Shown: positions 47,850-57,589 of the stretch, one piece after another
How positions within the stretch are numbered: position 1 is the first letter of the stretch
Layout of the letters: every line of letters begins with the position of its first letter
Assembly: GCA_025667525.1 (NCBI GenBank)
Contig: CM046878.1
Location: forward strand, 101,819,237-101,883,236
Reading direction: 5' to 3'
DNA: 64,000 nucleotides
Source: Glebionis coronaria
Lineage: Eukaryota; Streptophyta; Magnoliopsida; Asterales; Asteraceae
Translations under genes and position numbers: made by a program
The notes under the pieces: model-generated
What the model was told of the DNA's origin: nothing
The model's input: the letters and a program-made list of their open reading frames with translations, nothing else
Databases searched by the model: none

Positions 47850-50784
47850 TGTAAAACCCGCATGCTTTTACCATGCATAGTACCCTTAGGATCGTACGTA
47901 CTAGTTTAAAACTTTCCTAATATAGCATGATTACGATTACGTGTTAGGAGTTTACGTATTACGTACGTGTTAGAACACGATAAGTATTTACTACGCACAA
48001 TCATGTAATAATTATTTGACAATAATTAATCACGAACATGCGATCATGAAATCATGAACGTAATTAAAACACGAACTATTATTAATTACGTATATATATT
48101 TATTATGAGCGTAATTAAATATATTAGATCACGGTATTTACGTAACGAGAACATTTAAAACACGAACACAAATAATCACAAACGTTTAACTTAATAACGA
48201 GACACGGAAAAAGGTACGGGTACCCCAAGTGGGGTCCCTACCCGCGGCCAACAAGGACAAATGGGCCAAGCCCATTTGTCAAAATTACTAAAGGGGGTTA
48301 TTAGTTTTTTTACTACTCAATTAAAACTTTACAGAAGATTTTAAGAAAACCTAAAATCTCCTCCTTCCTCCTTCTCCTTTGTGCCGCCACCCTACAACCA
48401 CCATAAGGTGTGATTTTTGATCTTGGATCTTGAAGTTTTGGTGATTGATCGTGTTTGTTCTTCATTCTCTTGATCCACGAATTCGGTAGACCCTTTTTAA
48501 ATCTTTTCTTTTGATTTAATCTTTTTATAAATCAAGAACATGTGTTGTTTTTAAAAAAACATAATAATTAAACATGCATCTAACATGATTTAGTGTTAAA
48601 TAAAATCAAAAGGGTATTTTTAAGGGGTGTTTGTTTTGGCCGTAGGCTGTAACCAAACCCGAATGGGTTTCGGTTTGCCAAGCCGACCACCACCAAGACC
48701 ATATGGTCTTGGTTGGTGTGTGTGGGTCCCACGGCAGCAGTGAAACAAGGGGTACCCCGAGTTGGTTCGGGGTACGGTGTCGATTTAATGTCCGGTTCAT
48801 GCTTTTTAGTCTAGATCCGGTTCATGGTGTATGTTAGTTTTTTTTATGTTTATGATCTTATGTTAAAATTTAAATTAATAAAATGATGTGATTAATTTAA
48901 TAACATGACTTAGGTTATTTAATTATTAATGATCATGAAATTATTTTAACCTAAGTATTTATATATTAAGACTTATAATTAATTAATTATTTTAAAACCA
49001 TAGATATAATTAATTAATTAACATGACTTAGGTTATATTATTAATATATAATAATAATACATACTTTAGCCTAAGTATTTAACTTATTTAATTAAAAACA
49101 TGTTATACTTTAATTAAATATTTTAACCTATAGTTTAATTAAATTACATGAAATAATTATTAAACTATACATTATATCATATGACTTAGAAAATAATCAT
49201 GAAAACACTTAGGCTTATATACTTAGCTTATTTAACCAGCTTATTTCTAATTATGGAAACTTTCTATTTTTAGAAACTTAATTAAATAAGGCAGCTAATC
49301 TATTTATGGAAACCATCTATTTTTAGAAACTTATTTATTTCAGGCAGCTAATCTATTTATGGAAACTTATTTAATTAAGGCAGCTAATCTATTTATGGAA
49401 ACTTTCTATTTTTAGAAACTTATCTATTTTAGGCAGTAAATCTATTTTTGGAAACTTTCTTTTTTTGGAAACTTTCTATTTTTGGAAACTTTCTATTTTT
49501 GGTAACTTTCTATTTTAGGAAACCTGCTATTTTTGGAAAGTTACTTATTATTACACAGTAAGTATAATAACACATGAAATACCAGAAATACTTAACCAGA
49601 TTAACCAGAATATAAGATAAACACAGTTTAAGGTTTTAAGATAGTAAAACATGGTAAGAACACATAAAATAAGCTAAGACATGACATAAAACCAGCTACG
49701 TATTTAGTAAGCAGATACTTATTCATGTATATATTTATGTAGCACTAGTGATTCGGAAGTAGGATTCCTCTCAGTTCGTCTTTCTCGTTCACTGGACATA
49801 AGGTACGGATTCCCGTCCTTTCAGTATGAACATTCTTTCCTTATTAGGATTTCCCCGTATGCATCCAACTGTTTTCCCGTAGTATAAGTTATGTGTTTGA
49901 TTGCTTATGTTTAATTAAGATTACCTATAGCCATATACATGCATGACCAGTTTCACCTAATTATGGAGGTACCATAACCATAACATTAGAGGCACTGATG
50001 TTATGACTTCACCACGGCGGAGTGATTGCTCTTGGCGTCCCTTCAGCTTATGGCCATTTATTTATATTTATCATGTGGGGCGTATGGGTGCATCCTAGTT
50101 ACATGTTTTATTCAGGATTACATGGTGAATGTGGTGTGTGCCTTGCATCCTTCACAAGGAGCTGATCCCTCCTACCCAAAAACCAGTATATTAAATTAGA
50201 GGCAGCCCCTCTAATTTGCATGATGAGGTCACCCCTCCAAGTATTCATGCACGGTGGATTTTCATGACCTATATTGGCTAATGGTAAAATATGACAAACA
50301 GTTTTTATAAGGTAAACATAAGACTTTCAAACTATTAAACCAGTTTTATTAAGACTTAACCAGGTTACTCGGGACTTAGTTTCTTCCGCTGTTATTATGT
50401 TATATGCTTATCCTATTCATGCTTTATTGTACATCCGTGCACTGAGCGTATTTGCTCAGCCGTTTCCTTTTTCTATGTTCCCAAAATGGCAGGTACTCAG
50501 GGACGCTCGTAGACACTAAGAGTACGTGCATATGGACTGGAAGTTGTCTAGCCTTCTTTACATTATGCATTTCCTTTCTTATGATACTTATGCTTTGGAC
50601 ATTGTTTAGTCCTTTCCTTTATTATACTATGTTTGTGTGTGATGAGCTTTACTTTTGGACTACCGATGTTTGATTCCGGTATTTTTCTTTTATGGTCAAG
50701 TAATGTTTAGACATTTTTCCTTGTATGCTTTGATGACACGCCATAATTCCTGTGATATTTCCATTTCCAAAATGGGGTGTTACA
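47850..50784 (+). mobile_element. Gypsy solo LTR (2.9 kb)
   Basis: It starts TGTAAAACCCGC and ends GGGGTGTTACA, with exact 5-bp duplication ATAAG at 47845-47849 and 50785-50789. It is the same family as the LTR at 28419-31446. No primer site or gag follows, so the internal part was lost by recombination between two LTRs. It carries the GGAAACTT tandem region (about 49240-49560) and the CTGAGC/GCTCAG hairpin at 50442-50459. Confidence 0.9.
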
Positions 50785-51355
50785 ATAAGACATATGGGGT
50801 AGTTTATACCCTCAAAGGATATTCCTTTGGCATATGAAATATGCGAAATTCAAATTTCCATTTTCTTTTTAATAAAACATTTACTTAAAAATAAAGTTAA
50901 TTAAAATCTTTTGTCACATTTGATTAAATGTGAGTTTTAAGAAAATATTAATCCTTGATCACTTAGTTAGGTTAATGACATGTTTGTACATACCTTGAGT
51001 GATTCATGCCGAATGCGATCTTGGAGGTGACGAGAGAAGTATACAAATGTATTCTTGAGTGATTACGAGTACCTTAACATTTTACATAATGTATTGCGAA
51101 TTATACGTTTGTCATCAACAAAACATAAAGAGATTATATCGACAAAGCATCGTAATGTTTGCACTAACATATTCCATATTTTCTATTAAATATTAAAGAA
51201 GATAAGGGTAATTCGGTCATTTTAGGGTGATATTGGTAAAGTTTACAATCAATTTGAAAGTTCACTGGTAATATCTAGCGATTAAATTGTAAGTGTTTAA
51301 AGTCGGTACATTTAGATAAGTACGATGGTATTATATAACTTTTACCCTTTTTTAT

Positions 51356-51552
51356 CACTAGTGAAATATCACCATTAATATATATTCTTCTTCATATTTA
51401 TAATTTTAGTTCCTCCGCTGATTTTTTTGCAATTTTTGAACATTTTGGCAAAAATGGTCCCTCCGTATTTTTTATGAGATTTAATATTAGGTAATGAATT
51501 GTTAGGATTAGTCCCTTAGCTTGTAAGTAAAAAAGAAGGATGCAAAATAACT
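51356..51552. mobile_element. Foldback MITE, copy C, right part
   Basis: It resumes with CACTAGTGAAATATCACC after the Mutator-like element's target duplication and ends GATGCAAAATAACTT. It completes the copy begun at 37701. Confidence 0.8.
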
Positions 51553-51649
51553 TAATTAGTCGAATAGTATGTAGTTTGTGCTAGTAATCCACATAACAAA
51601 TCAAAAAGATGAAATAGAAGCAGCAGTTTTAGTTAAATTACCAAAAATA

Positions 51650-53912
51650 TGTCACACTTTGTCAAGGCTAAAAGGCGATGCATGATCGAATTGGCATAAT
51701 CATAATATAATGACGTCACAATAGAGAAATATTAAATGACATAACATCTATTAAAATTAACACACAGTGTTCTGACAATACTTATTTCAAAAACATCCAG
51801 ATCATATAGTGCATAAAACAAAGAACACAAGTTTAAAATGAAATAACAAATAGCATAGACTACGCATGTAAGCATATGGTCCATCTATCCTCTCTCTAAC
51901 TCTTCATTCATGCTTTTTGCTCACCTGAAAATGATGCTTAAAATGTCAACAAAATTATTGTTGAGAGTCACATGTTTAAGACTCTACTCTTATGCTCTAA
52001 CATACAATACAAAAACACATTATGAACATATGCGAACTACTTAAAACACATGCATTCATCACACGGTCAATTTCCAACGTTTCCATAATGTTCTCACACA
52101 TCTCTTATGAACTTATAGTCTAACCATGTGGAACTTAGGCATGGAAACCTTTCACTCTCTATGTGTTCACCCACATGTAGGCACATCACATAGTATCTCT
52201 TTGATACACTCCACATGTTCACTCGTGTAGTTTACAAGCATTCATAGTATTTCCTTAACTATTTTCAAAAATAAACACATAATTATATTGAGCATATCAA
52301 GACACTTTGCATCATTTCATCTCATAAAAACTTATAAAATGCGGGATTGTGAAACTCGCCTTAGTGCACATCAAATCCAAGCTTCAAATCTCATAAACAA
52401 GCTCTACAAATAAACACACACACACATGTTACCATCGATTAGGCTACTTACCCAAGTCGATGTAACAATCTAAATGATAGATACCTAAATATCCTACCAT
52501 CACCTCAACCCATAACCTAGCCCTTTACATCTCTTACAAAACCTAGTCATAGCTTAACATCATTTTTCAAAATCTCAGATTTTGACATAGTTTTATAGTC
52601 ACTTAACGACTATAGATAAAATACTAAACCATCCTTTTAGCTTTGTTCCTTTACACCCTTAGCTCCACAACGAGTAGTGAGCTTCCATATATTTTACAAT
52701 AGATAATACTTGCCATTACTATTTTATAAAAATTCATTTCTAAAAAGTGTTCATATTCATCCCAGATCTGACATACAAAAAGTATGACATGATTAGACCT
52801 ATTTAAACGCTTAGATAAAATTCCTAAAAATTAATTAGGTCCTACACATCATAAACTTACTTTGTGTGAGGCAGAAAAATTAGAAAAATGTTTTGATAAG
52901 GTTTTTGACCCAAAACCCCTAACCCAAACTCAATTGAGAAATAACACTATTGACAATGAAACTTGTAAAAATAATTTGAATGTATTCTCAACCTCATTAA
53001 AACTTCTAATCTATGTCATTGGAGGTAGAATCTCTCTACTTAAATTTGCACAAATGTAACTCGATCTAACTCATCTCTATTATGGAGATATCATCAAAAC
53101 AAGTTAACCTAAATTTCTGCCCAAACCTTAATATCAATTTTAACACTTTTAAACCCTAACTCTCTTCTACAAAACCCATTAAATATTATCTTAATCATGT
53201 TAATTAATTTTACAAAGCCTAATTACAAAAAATTAAACCAAAGTAATTAAAACCCTAATTATTTTTTTTAGGAGATAAATACTATTAATAGAGTTCGTAT
53301 CCAATTGGGCTTTCCCCTTCCATTTTCCATATATATGTTGATTATCATTTAATTACTTATTTACTTTATTACTCAATTTATATAAATAAAGCTAAACCTT
53401 AAACTTTTATAACTAGTTTTCTACTTAAACCTTCATTTCTAACTTAATACTAACTTAATACATATTAGAATATATATGATACATATTAAAATATATATAA
53501 TACGTAAATACGTACACGAAAATATTTCGTACACGATAATTATGACTAAACACCATTATTTCTGATTCTCATTTCCAATTACACATTCTCATTTACCATG
53601 ACAATAATCATGTAAATTTCATTTTCATTAAACATCATGATTCATGCACGTTTCTCGATCAACATATTAACACATAACTTCATTTAAGCACATAATCAAG
53701 CACACAAAACTACTACATCAAATAATATATGTTTTAAACAACCTGCTAGAACCATATTTGTCACATAATAAATACAAAATCAAATTCAAAAGTATCAATC
53801 TATAATACAAAATGTATAGAGAAAACTAAAACCATCGATCTCTATTTATAGGCTAAACTAACCGTCATGCGATAGTTGCTTAATTTCAAACAAACTTGGA
53901 AGACAAGTCACA
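51650..53912 (-). mobile_element. Probable gypsy-type solo LTR, minus strand
   Basis: On the minus strand it starts TGTGACTTGTC (53912) and ends GACAAAGTGTGACA (51650), with a CTATAAATAG promoter at 53851-53842 near the start, as expected for U3-R. No primer site or gag lies beside its end. There is no clean 5-bp duplication; instead AAATTACCAAAAATAT (about 51635) and AAATTACCAGAAATAT (about 53915) flank it. The plus-strand 65-codon frame at 52862-53059 looks accidental. Confidence 0.4.
53842..53851 (-). promoter_or_regulatory. TATA box in the probable minus-strand LTR
   Basis: Minus strand CTATAAATAG followed by AGATCGATGG. Confidence 0.45.
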
Positions 53913-53930
53913 CAAATTACCAGAAATATC

Positions 53931-54278
53931 CCCTAAAGTTTAACTCACTTTTCTAACTGTCGACGTACAGTCGGTATTCGGCCCGGCCCAACAGGCCCGC
54001 GGCCCACACACACCTAACTTATCCTTCAAGAAACCCTAAGCCTATATAAACAGGGGTAGGGATCTAATTATAATCAGGTTCTCTCTCATAACTACACCTC
54101 TTATACCCCATATTAATCCGATGCTAACTTGACCGTCGGAGGTGGACCCCGGGGCTCCGGCCTCGAGTCCACGTCTAACCGGTTTACCTTTGTTTGCAGC
54201 ATTACTCAGGACCCGGGAAGACGACGAACGACCCAGGAGAGTCGTCAGACCGGCCTAGCCAAACTATACTCCAACAAG
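53931..54278 (+). mobile_element. 3' part of a Tat-like gypsy 5' LTR
   Basis: Sequence with GCCCGGCCCAACAGGCCCG, a TATA box, CATATTAATCCGATGCTAACTTGACCGTCGG-type leader and a GGACCCGGGAAGACGACG end is typical of Tat-lineage LTR ends in plants (from memory). The U3 portion is missing to the left, probably cut by the neighbouring LTR. Confidence 0.55.
54042..54051 (+). promoter_or_regulatory. TATA box of the Tat-like LTR
   Basis: CTATATAAAC in AAGCCTATATAAACAGGGG, just upstream of the presumed transcript start. Confidence 0.55.
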
Positions 54279-54297
54279 TTGGCGCCATCCGTGGGAC
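54279..54297 (+). other. Primer binding site of the Tat-like element
   Basis: TTGGCGCCATCCGTGGGAC, a form seen after the LTR in many plant Tat-lineage elements. An ATG follows at 54299 but its frame closes after seven codons. Confidence 0.55.
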
Positions 54298-56540
54298 CAT
54301 GACTACTCGTGCTCTCATATAACCGAAAAGTAAAGATGCATGTGAAAAGTACTCGGTAACTCTTAAAACTTCGTATCCTTATTTTTCGCTTTCTGTATCA
54401 TGCATTCTGCCATGCTCAGATAACTTGGTTTACCAAGTGACCTTAATATTACCTCAAAATCAACAATTAGTGATGATATTTTATAATATGCATGTGGTAT
54501 TAAGTATTATCATCTGTATTATTCGTAAATAACTTTGTTCTCATCATAGCAAACTATCTTTCTAGTTGTATCGTCTTGTATATGCGCCGATTGAAAGCTA
54601 TATGATAAGCATATAAAGTTGCGACATACTCGCTATGCGCAGAGTACATCGCTATGCGACCTTTACTTTCTTCTTTTTTTTTAAATATATTTGATCCGCA
54701 ACCACCGACGTGGTGGTGCTTGTTTTTCACATCACGTCAATATCACGTTACTATTGGATCTTTTGGATTTCTAATAATATTATGCACTATTGATAACATG
54801 CTACGTAATAAATAAATAAAACCACAGCATATCGTAAGTAACAAATAAGTTTGTTCTATATCAAGGGAATATTTGTTTGTTTCCAGATAATTTTTGATTA
54901 CGTATCCTGTTTTATGAATAATTTGATACACTTCAAAATAAGATCATCCTTGCATGTACATCATGTTTAACAAATTTGGTTACGAATCCTTATTTTGGGA
55001 ATATTCTATATATTTCGCTCGGAGATAGGTTCAAATATTTTAAGATATCTTATCTTGAGATATATTATATCAAGTAAATATTTGTTCGTTTCGTGATTGA
55101 CACAATATATGTGTGTTATATACTTGGTCAAAATAGTTTCAAGATATATGCAAATATACGAACAAAAGTAAAAAAATATTTGATAAAATTTGTTCATTAT
55201 TTTTCTGTATTGTATCCGCGGTCATTCGGTTTCGTCCGTCCGCGGTACTTCGCACGTCCGGCGTATTTTATTTTTCCCCGGTTGTGGATCTTGTCCTTTC
55301 GCGATTATGGTCATGAGCCGCGTCCTTTCGCGTTAGTCCGCGCGTCCGGACATTTATTCTATATATTACTAAAAGATATTATTTATCTTTTAAATTTGGC
55401 AAAGGTATATTCTTATATTTTTTAAATGGATAGTATATTATCCTTATTTTTTAAATAGATAGCAAGATATTACCTATAATTTTAAACTAATAAAAGATAT
55501 AACCTATATCTTTTATATTCAAAAGTCCTATTAATATTTTTTATATTAATAAAAGATATTACGTATATATTGACAAAGAGATATTACATATATATTTTGA
55601 TTTGATGAAATATGTTTTTTATATGTCGCGACCCGACGTAATAATATCGTGATTCGCGGTCATGGCCCATCCATCCGCACTCATCTGCACATTCAATAAT
55701 TATTTTATTTTTTATTCACGGTCATGGTATGTCCAACCGTGCTCTTCTATATGTTCGGTCATATTTTATTTTTTCATTACGGTCATGCGCCGCGTCTTCC
55801 GTAACTATTCCGAAGTTCGGGTATATTATTTATATTAATAAAGGATATTACACAAATCATTTAAATTAGTACAAGGTATTATTTATCTTTTAAATTTTTA
55901 GGATATATTTCGATATAATTAAAAAAAAAATTATATATATCTTTTAAATCGGTAAGATATATTACATATATTTTTTAAAATAATATTTTTTATTTATCAT
56001 CTGCGGTCATGGTACATCCATCCGCACTAGTCTGCAGGTCCAGGCATCTTTAGCCTACGGGCGTACATGTACTTATCGTTCCCAGGTGGAATAAGAGGAT
56101 TGAGTGAACCTAATAATTCAACTTGTCGTGTAAGAGGGATGCAAACCCAACGACCACGGATCATGTATCCTTGTTAGACACCTTGCTCACAAGACGTTGT
56201 AGTAAGTTTCAAAAACATACCGTGCCTCCCGAGCCGGACTTGTTAAAAGACACACTGTGCACGTCTAACAAAATTTTGTCAAAACTTTGACCGTCCTTAT
56301 GGTAGTAGCTGTACGCCGCACGTAATGACATAGCTCATCCAATAAGTTAGTTAAGATACGTCTTAAACTATGTGACAATTCGCGGTTATGGCACGACCCA
56401 TCCGCGTTGGTTTGCACGTTCCAACCTAATCTCTATCTTTTGTACGCGGCTATGGTACGTCCATTCGCGTTGGTCTACGCGACCGTAATTTTTTGAATAC
56501 TTGATTAAGTTTAATATTACTAATCGAGTTTAGCACCATT
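54298..56540 (+). other. Short non-coding interior of the Tat-like element
   Basis: About 2.2 kb with no gag or pol. It alternates AT-rich segments built on AAAGATATTACCTATATC with GC-richer repeats described separately. Non-autonomous. Confidence 0.5.
55205..56490 (+). repeat. About eight dispersed CGCGGTCATGG repeats
   Basis: Degenerate units of about 45 bases, of the form CGCGGTCATGGTACGTCC then ATCCGCNCTNGTCTGCACGT. They start near 55217, 55307, 55660, 55723, 55782, 56002, 56382 and 56451 and are spaced unevenly. No coding role seen. Confidence 0.6.
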
Positions 56541-56552
56541 AAACTTGGGGGC
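56541..56552 (+). other. Polypurine tract of the Tat-like element
   Basis: AAACTTGGGGGC followed by TACCAGGGTATAATA, taken as the start of the 3' LTR (TA in place of the usual TG). Confidence 0.45.
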
Positions 56553-56619
56553 TACCAGGGTATAATAATACCACTATTTCCGTGCATGACACGCAAATAT
56601 CTTTGGATATATTCCTTTG

Positions 56620-57589
56620 CCGCAGGAGTCCTCCTTCTTCCGGTTTATTCCTTTGCCATGGAAGTATCTCTTCCATTGGCTTATTCCTTCGCCGCGGAAG
56701 TGCTCCTTTCGCGCGCTTGTTTATGCGCCATGGAAGTATCTCTTCCATTGGCTTTTTCCTTCGCCGCGGATGCCCTCCTTCCGTGCGCTTGTCCTTTTTC
56801 CACAGAAGTATCTCTTCCGTTGGCTTATTCATGCGCTGTGGAAGTATTCTTCCACGTGCTCATTATCATTCGTCGTGGAAGTACTCTTCCACGTACTCAT
56901 TATCTTTCGTCGTGGAAGTATTCTTCCACGGGCTCATTCTCCTTCGCCGTGGAAGTACTCTTCCACGTACACATTATCTTTCGCCGTGGAAGTATTCTTC
57001 CACGGGCTCATTCTCCTTCGTCGTGGAAGTATCTCTTCCGCGTGCTCATTATTTTCGCCGTGGAAGTATTCTTCCACGTGCTCATTCTCCTTCGCCGTGG
57101 AAGTATCTCTTCCACGTGCTCATTATTTTTGCCGTGGAAGTATCTCTTCCACGTGCTCCTTATTTTTCGCCGTGGAAGTATTTCTTCCCCGCGCGTGTTA
57201 TTTTCGCCGTGGAAGTATCTCTTCCACGTGCTTCTTATCTTCGCCGTGGAAGTATCCCTTCCACGTGCTCATTCTTTTCGCCGTGGAAGTATCACTTCCA
57301 CGTGCTCATTATTTTCGCCGTGGAAGTACGTCTTCCACGTGCTTCTTATCTTCGCCGTGGAAGTATCCCTTCCACGTGCTCATTCTTTTCGCCGTGGAAG
57401 TATCTCTTCCACGTGCTTCTTATCTTTGCCGTGGAAGTATCCCTTCCACGTGCTCATTTTTTTCGCCGTGGAAGTATCTCTTCCACGTGCTTCTTATCTT
57501 CGGTGTGGAAGTATCCCTTCCATGTGCTCATTCTTTTCGCCGTGGAAGAATACTTCCACGTGCTTCTTATCTTCGCTGTGGAAGTATCC
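56620..57589 (+). repeat. Tandem array of a 37-bp palindromic repeat, about 26 copies
   Basis: The unit is GTGGAAGTATCTCTTCCACG followed by TGCTCATTCTTTTCGCC or TGCTTCTTATCTTCGCC. The first half is a hairpin (CGTGGAAG, loop, CTTCCACG) and the junction makes CACGTG, a G-box. Units before about 56830 are diverged, later ones homogeneous. Because 37 is not a multiple of three and the unit has no stop in any frame, all three plus frames stay open for about 1,000 bases (336, 347 and 338 codons); I do not regard these as genes. It lies in what should be the U3 of the Tat-like 3' LTR and is cut at 57590 by another LTR. Confidence 0.9.

Larger units (their letters stand above)
39381..51169 (-). mobile_element. 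Minus-strand copia-type LTR element without recognisable pol
   Basis: Two LTRs of about 1.97 kb enclose a 4.9-kb interior. The exact 5-bp target duplication TATTC lies at 39376-39380 and 51170-51174. Orientation is fixed by the primer site (46237-46252) beside the right-hand LTR and the copia-style purine tract AAAAAGGGGGAGAT beside the left-hand LTR. LTRs begin TGTTAG and end CTACA on the minus strand. No gag or pol motif was found in the interior, so this is a non-autonomous, large-LTR derivative, perhaps related to Sirevirus-like copia elements. Confidence 0.85.
46255..51169 (-). repeat. 5' LTR of the minus-strand copia-type element, split by a solo LTR
   Basis: About 1,975 bp of LTR in two parts (46255-47849 and 50785-51169) around the gypsy solo LTR. 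It differs from 39381-41343 at only a few positions per hundred by eye, so the insertion is fairly recent. Confidence 0.85.
38019..51347. mobile_element. Mutator-like terminal-inverted-repeat element, expanded by later insertions
   Basis: About 150-bp terminal inverted repeats: 38019-38170 starts GGGTAAAACCTATATAATA and is matched by the reverse complement of 51197-51347 at roughly nine bases in ten. The flanking duplication TTTTTTAT is exact at 38011-38018 and 51348-51355 (8 bp; 9 bp with one mismatch). Long inverted repeats starting GGG fit Mutator-like elements. Without the nested insertions it is only about 1.2 kb and has no transposase. A stretch at 38225-38700 contains short frames and a doubled TTTGAAGCCGTTTT motif, which might be captured host sequence. 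Confidence 0.8.

Noticed and set aside
56620..57589. CRISPR array (palindromic repeats at regular spacing)
   Set aside because: The spacers are not unique: the whole 37-bp unit repeats, and the context is a plant LTR.
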